This document shows positions 8,469 through 16,915 of a stretch of DNA of 64,000 nt, piece by piece. The stretch's first letter is position 1. Each line of letters starts with the position of its first letter. Under the pieces are notes generated by a model. That model had not been told where the DNA came from and searched no databases. It saw only the letters and a program-made list of their open reading frames with translations. Location: NCBI RefSeq assembly GCF_030373545.1, contig NZ_JAUDCO010000002.1:62001-126000 (forward strand), given 5' to 3'. The position numbers and the translations under genes are program-made. The DNA comes from Collinsella tanakaei. GTDB lineage: Bacteria; Actinomycetota; Coriobacteriia; Coriobacteriales; Coriobacteriaceae.

Positions 8469-8544
8469 GGGGACGTAGCTCAGCTGGGAGAGCGCTGCCG
8501 TCGCATGGCAGAGGCCGAGGGTTCGATTCCCTTCGTCTCCACCA
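8469..8544 (+). tRNA. tRNA-Ala(CGC)
   Basis: A complete 76-nt cloverleaf. The acceptor GGGGACG pairs with CGTCTCC and includes the G3-U70 wobble that identifies alanine tRNAs. The anticodon stem CTGCC/GGCAG encloses the loop GTCGCAT with anticodon CGC, the T arm reads GAGGG TTCGATT CCCTT, and CCA is encoded. The last 18 nt plus 10 downstream bases are duplicated exactly at 8715-8742. Confidence 0.95.
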
Positions 8545-8742
8545 CAGGATCTGATAGGGCGTCCACCGAGGTGGGCGCCCTTTTTGTTGCCCGCGCGGGG
8601 AATCGAACCCGCAGGGCGCGGAGCCGAGGAAATGCGCCGAGCATTTCCCGGCGGAGCGCGCAAGGGGGCCGGAGGCCCCCGCAGCGGCCCCGGCCGCCCC
8701 GGGCGGCCGGGGACTTCCCTTCGTCTCCACCACAGGATCTGA
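8527..8742. repeat. 28-bp direct repeat of the tRNA-Ala 3' end bounding a hairpin-rich 160-bp segment
   Basis: Positions 8527-8554 (3' end of tRNA-Ala plus 10 bp) recur without mismatch at 8715-8742. The segment between them holds the tRNA terminator, then a stretch GGGGAATCGAACCC (8597-8610) that reads as a tRNA T arm on the other strand. Next come a hairpin GGAAATGC/GCATTTCC (8629-8648), a hairpin GGGGGCC/GGCCCCC (about 8664-8681) and a very GC-rich palindromic tail. The arrangement resembles an att-type target duplication at a tRNA end, but there is no room for an integrase. Confidence 0.7.
8556..8586 (+). terminator. Terminator of tRNA-Ala
   Basis: AGGGCGTCCACC (8556-8567) pairs with GGTGGGCGCCCT (8570-8581) apart from one G-U wobble and the tight loop, and is followed by TTTTT. 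Confidence 0.8.
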
Positions 8743-8745
8743 CAT

Positions 8746-8776
8746 TGGGAAAATGGGAACTGTCCCCATTTTCCCA
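8746..8776. repeat. Isolated 12-bp-arm palindrome
   Basis: TGGGAAAATGGG (8746-8757) and CCCATTTTCCCA (8765-8776) form a perfect 12-bp stem with a 7-nt loop. It sits between the tRNA-end duplication and the next gene, and there is one copy in this window. The form is like short palindromic repeats mobilised by RAYT transposases elsewhere, but this is only a resemblance. Confidence 0.6.
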
Positions 8777-8849
8777 CGTCAAACAGGTATACTTCTGCAG
8801 ATATGCATAACCCCGGCACCCGCCGGATGAGATCGATCGGAGGCCAATT

Positions 8850-9242
8850 ATGGCCGACCAGCAAACCGCTCCCTTGACCGATGAGGAGCGCGCCGAGCTC
8901 GAGGCCCTGCGCGCCGAGAAGGCCGCCCGCGAGCAGGCCGAGCGCGCCCGCCGCGAGCGCGCCGAGCTCGAGGCCCTGCGCGCCGAGGCGAAGGCCGCAG
9001 AGCAGCCCGCGCCTGCGTCCGCGCCCGTGGCCAAGCCTGCTCCGCGCGCCGACGAACGTCCGCCCGTCGTCGATCCGGATAACCTCACGTTCGGGCAGCG
9101 CATGGTCATGACGCCCAAGACGGACGACCCTGACGATATTCCCGGCATGCCCCCCGCCCAGAAGATCATCATCGCCATCGTGCTGCTGGTTGCGGTGGGA
9201 GGCGGTATCTGGATCGCCCTTTCGAACGCCGGGATGGTATAA
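8850..9242 (+). CDS. Small tail-anchored membrane protein with charged repeat
   Basis: The 130-aa protein is not one I recognise. Residues ~10-52 are highly charged and predicted coiled coil, with RAELEALRAE present twice in tandem. A Pro/Ala linker follows, then a segment DPDNLTFGQRMVMTPKTDDPDDIPGMPP, then one transmembrane helix (IIIAIVLLVAVGGGIWIAL) at the C-terminus. This suggests a cytoplasmic coiled coil anchored to the membrane. GGAGG lies 8 bases upstream of the ATG. It stands alone between the tRNA-Ala locus and pncB. Confidence 0.75.
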   Translation: MADQQTAPLTDEERAELEALRAEKAAREQAERARRERAELEALRAEAKAAEQPAPASAPVAKPAPRADERPPVVDPDNLTFGQRMVMTPKTDDPDDIPGMPPAQKIIIAIVLLVAVGGGIWIALSNAGMV

Positions 9243-9263
9243 CCCGCACAGTATTGGTAGTAC

Positions 9264-9289
9264 GGACGCCGGCCGGTATGCCGGCGTCC
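9264..9289 (+). terminator. Hairpin between the small membrane protein and pncB
   Basis: GGACGCCGGC (9264-9273) pairs perfectly with GCCGGCGTCC (9280-9289). There is no U-run, so it is a weak terminator or a 5' UTR hairpin of pncB, which starts 24 bases later. Confidence 0.5.
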
Positions 9290-9312
9290 TGTCCATTCGG
9301 TAAGGAGTAGCT

Positions 9313-10824
9313 ATGGCTTTGACAGACGCCACGCGACCGACCGATATCGCCATGCTCACCGATCTCTATGAGCTGACGATGGCCCAGGGCCTTTGGGAAA
9401 ACGACAAGCAGGACGAGCAGGCGTGCTTCACGGCGTTCTACCGTGACCATCCGTTCGGCAGCGAGTATGCGGTCATGTGCGGCACCGCCGAGCTTGCCGA
9501 GCTCGTCGAGAACATGCGCTTCACGGACGAGGACATCGCCTACCTCGCCGGCCTCTCTGCGCCGGCGGGCGGAAGCCTGTTCAGCCCCGCTTTCTTGGAC
9601 TACCTGCGTCAGTTCCGTCCCCATGTGGATATCGACGCGGTGCCGGAGGGCGAACTCGTCTTCCCGCGCGAGCCCATGGTGCGCGTGACCGGGTCGATCC
9701 TCGAGTGCCAGCTGCTCGAGACCGCCTTGCTCAACATCATCGGATTCCAGACGCTTGTCGCCACCAAGACGGCGCGCGTGGTCGCAGCGGCGAAGGGGCG
9801 TCCCGTCGCCGAGTTCGGCCTGCGTCGCGCCCAGGGCCCCGACGGCGGCATGGCCGTCGCGCGCGCGAGCTATGTGGCAGGCTGCGCCTCGACCTCCAAC
9901 GTTCTCGCCGGCCGCAAGTACGGCATCCCGGTTTCGGGCACCCATGCTCACAGCTGGGTCATGTCCTTCGATTCCGAGCTCGAGGCCTTCCGCGCCTTCG
10001 CGAGCTCGAGCCCCAAGAACTGCACCCTGCTCATCGACACCTATGATGTGCGCGAGGGCGTCGAGAACGCGATCACCGTCGCGAAGGAGATGGAGGCGCG
10101 CGGCGAGCGCCTGGCGGGCATCCGCATCGATTCGGGCGACCTTGCGAAGCTTTCCACCTACGTGCGCGGTCGCTTTGACGAGGAGGGGCTCGACTACGTC
10201 AAGATCGTCGTGTCCAACGACCTCGACGAGTACACGATTCAGTCCCTGTTGAACCAGGGCGCTCCGGTCGACAGCTTCGGCGTGGGCACCAAGCTCGCCA
10301 CGTGCTTCGATCAGCCGGCGCTGGGATGCGTCTACAAGCTTGCGGCGCATCGCTCTTCTGCCGAGGAGCCCTGGACGCCGGTCCTCAAGCTTTCAGAGCA
10401 GCCCTACAAGCGCACGATCCCCGGTATCCAGCAGGTGCGCCGCTACGTCGACGAGACCGGCAGCCCGGTGTGCGACATGATTTACGACGAGGCATATCTG
10501 CAGGGGGAGGGCGATGAGCGGGGCACCACGCTCGTCGCCGTCAACGACGCGGCGCTCGTCGCGAGCGTGGCGGGCCTGTCCTTCCACGAGCTGCTCGTTC
10601 CCGTCGTGCGCGACGGTTCGGCGGTCGCGCCTCGCGAGTCCATCGAGGACGCGCGCCAGCGCTGCGCCACCGCGCTCGCCTCGCTCGATCCGGTGTACAA
10701 GCGCTTCCTGTACCCCCAGTCGTACATGGTCGGCATGGAGACCGGTCTTGCCCGCGTGCGCGACGAGCTGGTACGCGAGCGCATGGCGACAAGCAGCGCG
10801 GCCATTCCCTGGAAGCGCATCTGA
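9313..10824 (+). CDS. pncB: Nicotinate phosphoribosyltransferase
   Basis: The 503-aa product is a full-length NAPRTase, which joins nicotinate to PRPP with ATP use to give nicotinate mononucleotide for NAD salvage (cytosolic). The N-terminal LTDLYELTMAQGLW, the central FGLRRAQGPDGGMAVARASYVAGCASTSNVLAG and GTHAHSWVMSF, and the phosphate-binding IRIDSGDL and DSFGVGTKL are classic family landmarks. TAAGGAGTAGCT precedes the ATG. It appears monocistronic, with proB following about 100 bp later. Confidence 0.95.
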   Translation: MALTDATRPTDIAMLTDLYELTMAQGLWENDKQDEQACFTAFYRDHPFGSEYAVMCGTAELAELVENMRFTDEDIAYLAGLSAPAGGSLFSPAFLDYLRQFRPHVDIDAVPEGELVFPREPMVRVTGSILECQLLETALLNIIGFQTLVATKTARVVAAAKGRPVAEFGLRRAQGPDGGMAVARASYVAGCASTSNVLAGRKYGIPVSGTHAHSWVMSFDSELEAFRAFASSSPKNCTLLIDTYDVREGVENAITVAKEMEARGERLAGIRIDSGDLAKLSTYVRGRFDEEGLDYVKIVVSNDLDEYTIQSLLNQGAPVDSFGVGTKLATCFDQPALGCVYKLAAHRSSAEEPWTPVLKLSEQPYKRTIPGIQQVRRYVDETGSPVCDMIYDEAYLQGEGDERGTTLVAVNDAALVASVAGLSFHELLVPVVRDGSAVAPRESIEDARQRCATALASLDPVYKRFLYPQSYMVGMETGLARVRDELVRERMATSSAAIPWKRI

Positions 10825-10926
10825 CGATAACGGCACATCGCGCCCGCGCGTGCGGGTCTTATCCGGTCACGCCGAGCGTCCGTCGTCCTGAGGGACGATG
10901 CGGGAGCGGCGCCCGAAAGGATAGTC

Positions 10927-12051
10927 ATGACGCAATCACGTAAGACCATGGTGGTAAAGATCGGTTCCTCGACGCTCGTGGGACCCGACGGCGAGCTTCG
11001 CCGCGAGTTCATCGCCAATCTTGCACGTCAGGCCTCCGAGCTTGACGCTATCGGCTGGTCGCTTGTCGTGGTGAGTTCCGGCGCGATCGCGTGCGGGGCG
11101 CCCGTTCTCGGCTTCGCGCGCCGTCCTGCCGATATGCCCAGCCTTCAGGCATGTGCCTCGGTGGGCCAGTGCGTCCTGTCCGCCGTCTACGACGAGGAGT
11201 TCCGAGCGCGTGACCTGCTCACCTCGCTCGTGCTGCTCACCCGCCACGACACGGCGCGTCGCACCTCCTATCTTCATGCACGCGATACGCTGACCCGTCT
11301 GGTCGAGCTCGGCGTCGTGCCCATCGTCAACGAAAACGACACGGTCACCGTCGACGAGATTCGCTTCGGCGACAACGACACCCTTGCGGCGCTGGTGAGC
11401 TGCCTGGTCTCCGCCGATTTGTGCGTCACCCTGTCCGATATCGACGGCCTGTACACGGCCAACCCCATGGAGGACCCCACGGCGCGTTTCATTCCTCGCG
11501 TGGACAAGATCGATGAGGCGATCGTCGCCTCGGCAGGTGATTCGTCCACCTCGGTGGGAACCGGCGGCATGATCACCAAGATCCGTGCGAGCCGCATCCT
11601 CATGACCGCGGGCATCGCGAGCGTCATCTGTTCGGGCGCGGAGGCGGATGCGCTTGTGCGACTGGCGCTCGGAGAGGCGGTGGGCACGCTGTTCGCCCCT
11701 TCGGCGACCAGGTCCGATATCGCCCCTCGCAAGCTTTGGATCGCGCTCGGCGATTCGTCGCACGGATCGGTCACGGTCGATGCGGGGGCTGCCGAGGCGC
11801 TGGTCAAGCGCGGCTCGTCGCTGCTGCCCGTGGGCATCACGGCTGTGGAGGGTGACTTTACGGCGGGGGATACGCTCGATGTGCACGGTCCCGACGGGTT
11901 CACCATCGCGCGCGGCCTGGCGCAGGCGGGTTCCGATGAGCTCAGGCTCGCCGCCGGTCGCCATCAGGACGAGATCGCCTCGAATCGCCTGCTCTCTGCG
12001 TTGGCGGGCAAGCCGGCGATCCATCGTGACGAGCTGATTGTCTTCGCCTAG
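10927..12051 (+). CDS. proB: Glutamate 5-kinase
   Basis: The 374-aa protein has the amino-acid kinase domain (VVKIGSSTL at the N-terminus, VVVSSGAIACG, PIVNENDTV, GTGGMITKI). A C-terminal PUA domain follows from about residue 280, as in full-length bacterial ProB. It phosphorylates L-glutamate, the first step of proline synthesis, and is normally feedback-inhibited by proline. CGAAAGGATAGTC provides the ribosome-binding site. The partner proA lies 1.7 kb downstream on the same strand, separated by a reverse-strand peptidase. Confidence 0.95.
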   Translation: MTQSRKTMVVKIGSSTLVGPDGELRREFIANLARQASELDAIGWSLVVVSSGAIACGAPVLGFARRPADMPSLQACASVGQCVLSAVYDEEFRARDLLTSLVLLTRHDTARRTSYLHARDTLTRLVELGVVPIVNENDTVTVDEIRFGDNDTLAALVSCLVSADLCVTLSDIDGLYTANPMEDPTARFIPRVDKIDEAIVASAGDSSTSVGTGGMITKIRASRILMTAGIASVICSGAEADALVRLALGEAVGTLFAPSATRSDIAPRKLWIALGDSSHGSVTVDAGAAEALVKRGSSLLPVGITAVEGDFTAGDTLDVHGPDGFTIARGLAQAGSDELRLAAGRHQDEIASNRLLSALAGKPAIHRDELIVFA

Positions 12052-12067
12052 GCATACCGAAAATAGC

Positions 12068-12105
12068 GGGCGGCCCCGGTCGACGTGCATCGACCGGGGC
12101 CGCCC
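12068..12105. terminator. Bidirectional hairpin between proB and the proline iminopeptidase-like gene
   Basis: A perfect 16-bp stem (GGGCGGCCCCGGTCGA at 12068-12083 with TCGACCGGGGCCGCCC at 12090-12105) lies between convergent genes. It has no strong U-tract in either direction. Confidence 0.7.
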
Positions 12106-12127
12106 GTCCCTCAAGCGCCTTCAGGGC

Positions 12128-13540
12128 TTAGCTCACGTGGCCGGCGGCGCGCGCCTCCTCGTAGAGATGGCCGAACACGGTATCGCCGTGCAGCCCGTCA
12201 TGTTCGAATTCGTTGGTGACCCACGGGTGCGCGTTGCCCACGTGCGAGAGCGTGTCGAGCTGGAGGCCCGAATCCACGTACATATCGTCGAAATACACGG
12301 CGGCATGCAGCGGCACCTCGTTTGCGGCAAGGCGTGCGGGGTCGTACGCCCGGTCGAACTCGATGTCCTCCATGAGCAGCTCCATGGCATGGGCGAAAGG
12401 TGCAAGCTCGGGCATCTGCTCGAACATCCAGGGGAAACAGGCTTCGCCGGTAAACAGAAGCGGCCGTGCGGCAGGGTCGAATTCGGGCCGGCGCGCCTTC
12501 TCGGCGGCCGCCGCCCAACGGATGGGCGAACAGGTGCCATCTGCGTAGATGAACTCCTGCAACGTCCAGTACAGCGGATTGGCGCGCGTGGTCGTACGGT
12601 CGAGAACCCCCATGAGGAACGCGTCGGTGAGCTCGGGGGAGGTACCGTCCAACGCGCCGTCTCCGTCCTCGAAGGCGGTGTCGAGCAGCCAGTGCATGCG
12701 CTCGAAGCTCGGCTTCATGCCAAAGTCGCTGCCCAGCAGCTGGAGGCGCTCGACGGTCAGCGGGCTTGCGTCGGGGAGCATGATCTCGCGTTCGCCCACG
12801 AGATCCGCGACGGCGGCGACACGCTCGATATCCTGCGGATAGCGCTCGTAGTAGGCGCGCGTTTTGGCAGCCATGCGCGGAAAGGTGTGCGCGTACACCT
12901 CGGCAGCGCTCGCGGGCAGATGCGGGACGCCGCCGCAGATAAAGGCCTGCGCGATGCCGGTCGGATAGGTCGATAGGTAGCTCAAGGTGATAAAACCGCC
13001 GTAGCTTTGGCCGAGCGTCGTCCACGGCCGCCCGCCGAACTGCGTGATGCGCAGGTATTCGAAGTCCTTCACGATGGATGGCGCAAGGTAGCGCTTGAGG
13101 AGGTCAGCTTGGGCGCGCGCCGAGTCGGCACCGGATGCGGCGGCCGCCCGGCCCAGCTGCTCGATGCCGCGACCGCTCAGACGCGAGCTGCGGCCGCAGC
13201 CGCGCTGGTCGGGGAGGATAACGCGATAGTGCTTGATGGCCTCGGCGATCCAGCCGTCGTCTGCGGGAGACAGAGGGCGCGGGCACGATCCGCCCGGACC
13301 GCCCTGGAAGTACACGAGCAGCGGTAGGTCGTCGTGGGCATGCTGCGGATCGCAGACAACCCGGTAAAACAATTTGATGCTCTCCGGCGCCCCGGGTATC
13401 GGGGGAGGGAAGGCGCCCGCGCGCATCGTCATTCCCATCGCAAGCAAGGCGGGCTCGAGCCCGCGCCAGTCGAGGGGCACGTCGATGGCGTGGTCTTCGA
13501 CATAGAGTCCGGGTACATGGTAGCTGGCGAGCTTCGTCAT
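12128..13540 (-). CDS. Proline iminopeptidase-like alpha/beta hydrolase (peptidase S33)
   Basis: The 470-aa protein is an alpha/beta hydrolase: oxyanion segment LVYFQGGPGGSCP, then LPDQRGCGRSS, nucleophile elbow GQSYGG around residue 180, and a late Asp/His region. This order is typical of S33 prolyl aminopeptidases, which release N-terminal proline from peptides. No signal peptide is evident. It lies on the opposite strand between proB and proA, so its likely product (proline) matches its neighbours' pathway. The start has GAGGAGCCGCC upstream. Substrate preference is inferred from family only. Confidence 0.87.
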   Translation of the reverse strand: MTKLASYHVPGLYVEDHAIDVPLDWRGLEPALLAMGMTMRAGAFPPPIPGAPESIKLFYRVVCDPQHAHDDLPLLVYFQGGPGGSCPRPLSPADDGWIAEAIKHYRVILPDQRGCGRSSRLSGRGIEQLGRAAAASGADSARAQADLLKRYLAPSIVKDFEYLRITQFGGRPWTTLGQSYGGFITLSYLSTYPTGIAQAFICGGVPHLPASAAEVYAHTFPRMAAKTRAYYERYPQDIERVAAVADLVGEREIMLPDASPLTVERLQLLGSDFGMKPSFERMHWLLDTAFEDGDGALDGTSPELTDAFLMGVLDRTTTRANPLYWTLQEFIYADGTCSPIRWAAAAEKARRPEFDPAARPLLFTGEACFPWMFEQMPELAPFAHAMELLMEDIEFDRAYDPARLAANEVPLHAAVYFDDMYVDSGLQLDTLSHVGNAHPWVTNEFEHDGLHGDTVFGHLYEEARAAGHVS

Positions 13541-13763
13541 GGCGGCTCCTCGGAATCAACGCTCGTGGTGCTTCGTCATGAAACAGGGTAGCGGCAAGAC
13601 GGCAATAGCGACAAGATGGTGCCGGGTACAAACTTGTCGCTTGGCGGCGAGGCAGATTCGCCTCGATGCTTCCAACGTGTGTCGCCCGGTCCTTTCCGGA
13701 GCGGGTATACGCGATATCGGGTAGCATGGATGCAGCGAACACATGCGAGCAGGGAGGTGCCCT
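13541..13763. promoter_or_regulatory. Divergent region between the peptidase gene and proA
   Basis: The 223-bp gap carries both promoters. It contains a 9-bp inverted repeat (AGCGACAAG at 13607-13615 and CTTGTCGCT at 13633-13641) that could be an operator. AT-rich GGTATACGCGATATC around 13702-13717 may contribute -10 elements. I could not fix a -35/-10 pair. Confidence 0.35.
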
Positions 13764-15050
13764 ATGGCGCAGGATGTCAAGGCATACGTGGGGCAGCTGG
13801 CGGCTGCCGCCAAGGAGGCGTCGCGCCCCCTTGGGTTTGCAAGCGATGAGGTGCGGCAGGCCGCTGTCCGCGCCATGGCCGCTGCCCTTCGGGAGCACGT
13901 CGACGACATCCTGGACGCCAACGCCCAGGACATGGCTGCCGCGCGCGAGGTGGGGACAAGCGACGGGTTGCTCGACCGCCTGCTGCTCACCGGCGAGCGC
14001 ATCGAGGGGATGGCGGCAGGCCTGGAGAAGCTCGCCGAGCTGCCCGACCCCGTGGGGCGCGTGCTCGAGCACCGCACGATCGATCAGGGTCTCGACCTGC
14101 AAAAAGTGAGCGTACCGCTGGGTCTGGTGGCCATGGTGTACGAGGCGCGCCCCAACGTCACCGCCGATGCCGCGGGCATCTGCATCCGCACCGGCAACGC
14201 CTGCATCCTGCGCGGCGGGTCGCTCGCCCAGCGCTCGTGCGTGGCCATTGCGCATGCGCTGGCCGACGCCGTCGAGGCCTCGGGTTTCCCGCGCCAAGCC
14301 GTGACCATCATCGAGACCACCGACCGCGCTGCGACCGGAGCGCTCATGAGCCTGCGCGGCGTGGTGGACGTGCTCATTCCGCGCGGCGGCGCGGGTCTCA
14401 TCCAGCGGTGCGTGCGCGAGTCGCTCGTGCCGGTCATCGAGACGGGTACGGGCAACTGCCATATCTACGTGCACGCCAGCGCCGATTTCTCCAAGGCGCG
14501 CCCCATCGTGATGAACGCCAAGACGCAGCGGGTGGGTGTGTGCAACGCCTGCGAGTCGTTGCTTGTGGACGCCGCGGTCGCCGCTGCCTTCCTGCCCGAT
14601 ATGCTTCGCGAGCTTTCGTGTGCGGGCGTGCTCATCCATGGCGACGAGACGGCCTGCGAGGTCTGCCGCGAGCTCGGCCTTGCCGAGGGCGAGGCCTTCG
14701 TGCCCGCGATGCAGGAGGATTGGGGCCGCGAGTACCTGGCCATGGAGATCTCGGTGAAGTGCGTGAGCGGCCTCGACGAGGCGATCGCGCATATCAATCG
14801 CTACGGCACCATGCACTCGGAGGCCATCATCGCCGAAGACGGGCAGGCATGCGAACGGTTCTTGCGCGAAGTGGACGCGAGCTCGGTCTACGCGAACGCG
14901 AGCACCCGCTTCACCGACGGCGGCGAGTTCGGCCTGGGTGCCGAGATCGGCATCTCGACGCAGAAGCTGCACGCGCGCGGACCGTTTGCCGCCGAGGCGC
15001 TGACCACGTATAAATACGAGATTCGCGGCGACGGACAGGTCCGTCCGTAG
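13764..15050 (+). CDS. proA: Gamma-glutamyl phosphate reductase
   Basis: The 428-aa protein is a full-length ProA of the aldehyde dehydrogenase fold. It reduces glutamyl-5-phosphate to glutamate-5-semialdehyde with NADPH, the step after ProB. Seen are KVSVPLGLVAMVYEARPNVTADAAG, LRGGSLAQRSC, PRGGAGLIQRCV and the catalytic-Cys region RVGVCNACESLLVD. The ATG at 13764 has AGGGAGG six bases upstream; the in-frame ATG at 13743 lacks one. Confidence 0.95.
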   Translation: MAQDVKAYVGQLAAAAKEASRPLGFASDEVRQAAVRAMAAALREHVDDILDANAQDMAAAREVGTSDGLLDRLLLTGERIEGMAAGLEKLAELPDPVGRVLEHRTIDQGLDLQKVSVPLGLVAMVYEARPNVTADAAGICIRTGNACILRGGSLAQRSCVAIAHALADAVEASGFPRQAVTIIETTDRAATGALMSLRGVVDVLIPRGGAGLIQRCVRESLVPVIETGTGNCHIYVHASADFSKARPIVMNAKTQRVGVCNACESLLVDAAVAAAFLPDMLRELSCAGVLIHGDETACEVCRELGLAEGEAFVPAMQEDWGREYLAMEISVKCVSGLDEAIAHINRYGTMHSEAIIAEDGQACERFLREVDASSVYANASTRFTDGGEFGLGAEIGISTQKLHARGPFAAEALTTYKYEIRGDGQVRP

Positions 15051-15146
15051 CGTCAGCCACATCGCCTTGCCCATGCGGCCTCCCGGCAGCTCGCCGAGAG
15101 GTCGCATCTGCATATATTCGAATATGCGTTGGGGGGCTATCATGTG

Positions 15147-15162
15147 GTGGTATCGATATCAC
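15147..15162. promoter_or_regulatory. Possible operator palindrome upstream of fructokinase
   Basis: GTGGTATCGATATCAC is a 16-bp palindrome with one mismatched pair, 23 bp before the fructokinase start. Just upstream (about 15113-15126), ATATTCGAATAT is a 12-bp perfect palindrome. Either could be a regulator site; no regulator gene is adjacent. Confidence 0.35.
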
Positions 15163-15184
15163 ATTGCTTCGAAAGGCGGGCAGC

Positions 15185-16138
15185 ATGGTTGACGTGACGG
15201 CGCTGGGCGAGGTTCTCATCGATTTCACCGAGGCGGGGACCTCGGAGAACGGCATGTCGCTGTTCGAGCGAAATCCCGGCGGCGCGCCGGCAAATGTGCT
15301 CGTGGCGCTCGAGCACCTGGGGCACGCCACGGCGTTTCTGGGCAAGGTGGGCGCCGATATGCACGGCGACTTCCTGCGCGACGTGCTCGAATCCGAGGGC
15401 ATCGACTGCTCGGGCCTGATACGCGACCCTGCGTTTTTCACCACGCTCGCCTTCGTGGCGCTCGCGCCCACCGGCGAGCGTGCGTTCTCCTTCGCCCGCA
15501 AGCCGGGCGCCGACACGCAGCTTGCCCCTGCTGACCTCGCCTGCGATACGATCGAGTCCTCTAGGGTGTTCCATGTGGGCTCGCTGTCGCTGACCGATGA
15601 GCCGGCGCGCTCGGCGACGCTTTGTGCCATCAAGATCGCGCGCGAGGCGGGCTGCGTGCTGTCATACGATCCCAACTACCGTGCGAACCTGTGGCCATCG
15701 GCCGAGGCTGCGTCTATCCAGATGCGCTCGATTGTGACCGACATGGACCTCATGAAGATCTCCGACGAGGAATGCGAGCTCATGACCGGCCATGCAGATC
15801 CCGCCGAGGCGGCGTCGGCGCTCCTCGCGCAGGGTCCGAAGATCGTCGCGGTGACGCTCGGCGGGTCCGGCGCCCTGGTCGCCTGCGCCGACGGCATGCG
15901 CGAGGTCCCCGGCTTTCCCGCCGATGTCGTGGATACCACGGGTGCCGGCGACTCCTTCTGGGGAGGTTTTCTTGCGGCGTTCGTCGAAAGCGGCCTTGCT
16001 CCTGAAAAGGTTCGCATCGACGACGCCGCGGGCTTCGCACGCATGGGTAACGCCGTGGCGTCGCTGTGCGTGCGCGGTCGCGGCGGCATCCCCTCGATGC
16101 CTTCGCGTGAGGCGGTCATGGAGCTGCTCAAGGCGTAA
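15185..16138 (+). CDS. PfkB-family carbohydrate kinase, probable fructokinase
   Basis: The 317-aa protein has the PfkB/ribokinase fold: ALGEVLIDF at the N-terminus, NPGGAPANVLVALEHLG (sugar and Gly-rich motif), and the signature DTTGAGDSFWGGFLAAF with the catalytic Asp near residue 260. Sequence details are those of ScrK-type fructokinases, which convert fructose to fructose 6-phosphate. The ATG at 15185 follows AAAGGCGGG. A 2-keto-3-deoxygluconate kinase activity cannot be excluded. Confidence 0.88.
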   Translation: MVDVTALGEVLIDFTEAGTSENGMSLFERNPGGAPANVLVALEHLGHATAFLGKVGADMHGDFLRDVLESEGIDCSGLIRDPAFFTTLAFVALAPTGERAFSFARKPGADTQLAPADLACDTIESSRVFHVGSLSLTDEPARSATLCAIKIAREAGCVLSYDPNYRANLWPSAEAASIQMRSIVTDMDLMKISDEECELMTGHADPAEAASALLAQGPKIVAVTLGGSGALVACADGMREVPGFPADVVDTTGAGDSFWGGFLAAFVESGLAPEKVRIDDAAGFARMGNAVASLCVRGRGGIPSMPSREAVMELLKA

Positions 16139-16173
16139 GCCCGACGCTGCTTCGAAGGAGGCTCATCTGACAC

Positions 16174-16215
16174 AGCGCGCCCCCGGTCGGCTGCGATGCC
16201 GGCCGAGGGCGCGCT
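16174..16215. terminator. Hairpin between fructokinase and the HD-domain gene
   Basis: AGCGCGCCC (16174-16182) pairs with GGGCGCGCT (16207-16215), with a further inner stem around CGGTCGGC/GCCGGCCG. It lies between convergent genes. Confidence 0.55.
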
Positions 16216-16261
16216 CGTGCGTGAAATCGCGTCAGACGCTGTTTCACATGAGGCGGTGAAC

Positions 16262-16876
16262 TTAAGCCTCCTGGCTGTCCTTGCCGAAGGTGTCGCGGTC
16301 GGGGGCGAAGGACTGCATGGCTTCGATGGTACGGGCGAACAGCTCATCGAGTTCCCAGCCGAGCTTCTCGGCGCCGGAGCGGATCACGTCGCGCGAGACG
16401 CCGGCGGCGAAGCGCTTGTCCTTGAATTTCTTCTTGAGCGACTTCACGTTGAAGTCCATGACGCTCTTGGAGGGGCGCATCACCACAGCCGCGCCGATAA
16501 GGCCGGTGAGCTCCTCGGTCGCAAAGAGGATCTTCTCCATCTGGTGCTCGGGCGCCGGCAGCGACGTGTTCCAGTCGCTCGTGTGGCTCTGGATGGCGCG
16601 GATGAGCTCGGGCGTGCCGCCCGCTGCCTCGATATCCTTCGCGGCGTAGATGGTGTGGTTGTCCGGATCGTCGGCATGCTCCTCCCAATCCAGGTCGTGA
16701 AGCAGTCCCACGATGCCCCAGAACTCCTCGTTCTCGGGGTCGTACTCACGGGCGAAATAGCGCATGGTCTGCTCGACCGTCTCGCCGTGCTCGATATGGA
16801 AGGGGTCCTTGTTGTGCTCGTTGAGCAGCGCGAACGCCTGCTCGCGCGTCATGCCTGCCGAAAGCTTCGTTGCCAT
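16262..16876 (-). CDS. HD-domain protein (putative phosphohydrolase)
   Basis: The 204-aa protein contains an HD-type metal site: FHIEHGETVEQTMRYFA around residue 30, and GLLHDLDWEEHADDPDNHTIYAAKDI around residues 58-85. HD enzymes hydrolyse phosphate esters or nucleotides; this subgroup (often annotated 'HD domain-containing protein', ~200 aa) has no known substrate. AGGAGGGACCTC precedes the ATG. Its 145-nt leader carries competing hairpins ending in a U-run, suggesting attenuation-type control. Confidence 0.88.
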   Translation of the reverse strand: MATKLSAGMTREQAFALLNEHNKDPFHIEHGETVEQTMRYFAREYDPENEEFWGIVGLLHDLDWEEHADDPDNHTIYAAKDIEAAGGTPELIRAIQSHTSDWNTSLPAPEHQMEKILFATEELTGLIGAAVVMRPSKSVMDFNVKSLKKKFKDKRFAAGVSRDVIRSGAEKLGWELDELFARTIEAMQSFAPDRDTFGKDSQEA

Positions 16877-16915
16877 GAGGTCCCTCCTGTTCCGCCGCGG
16901 ATGCTCCGCGTCCGA

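Noticed and set aside
8597-8720. A minus-strand tRNA gene after tRNA-Ala
   Set aside because: The T-arm-like stretch is followed by long hairpins and no cloverleaf can be completed.
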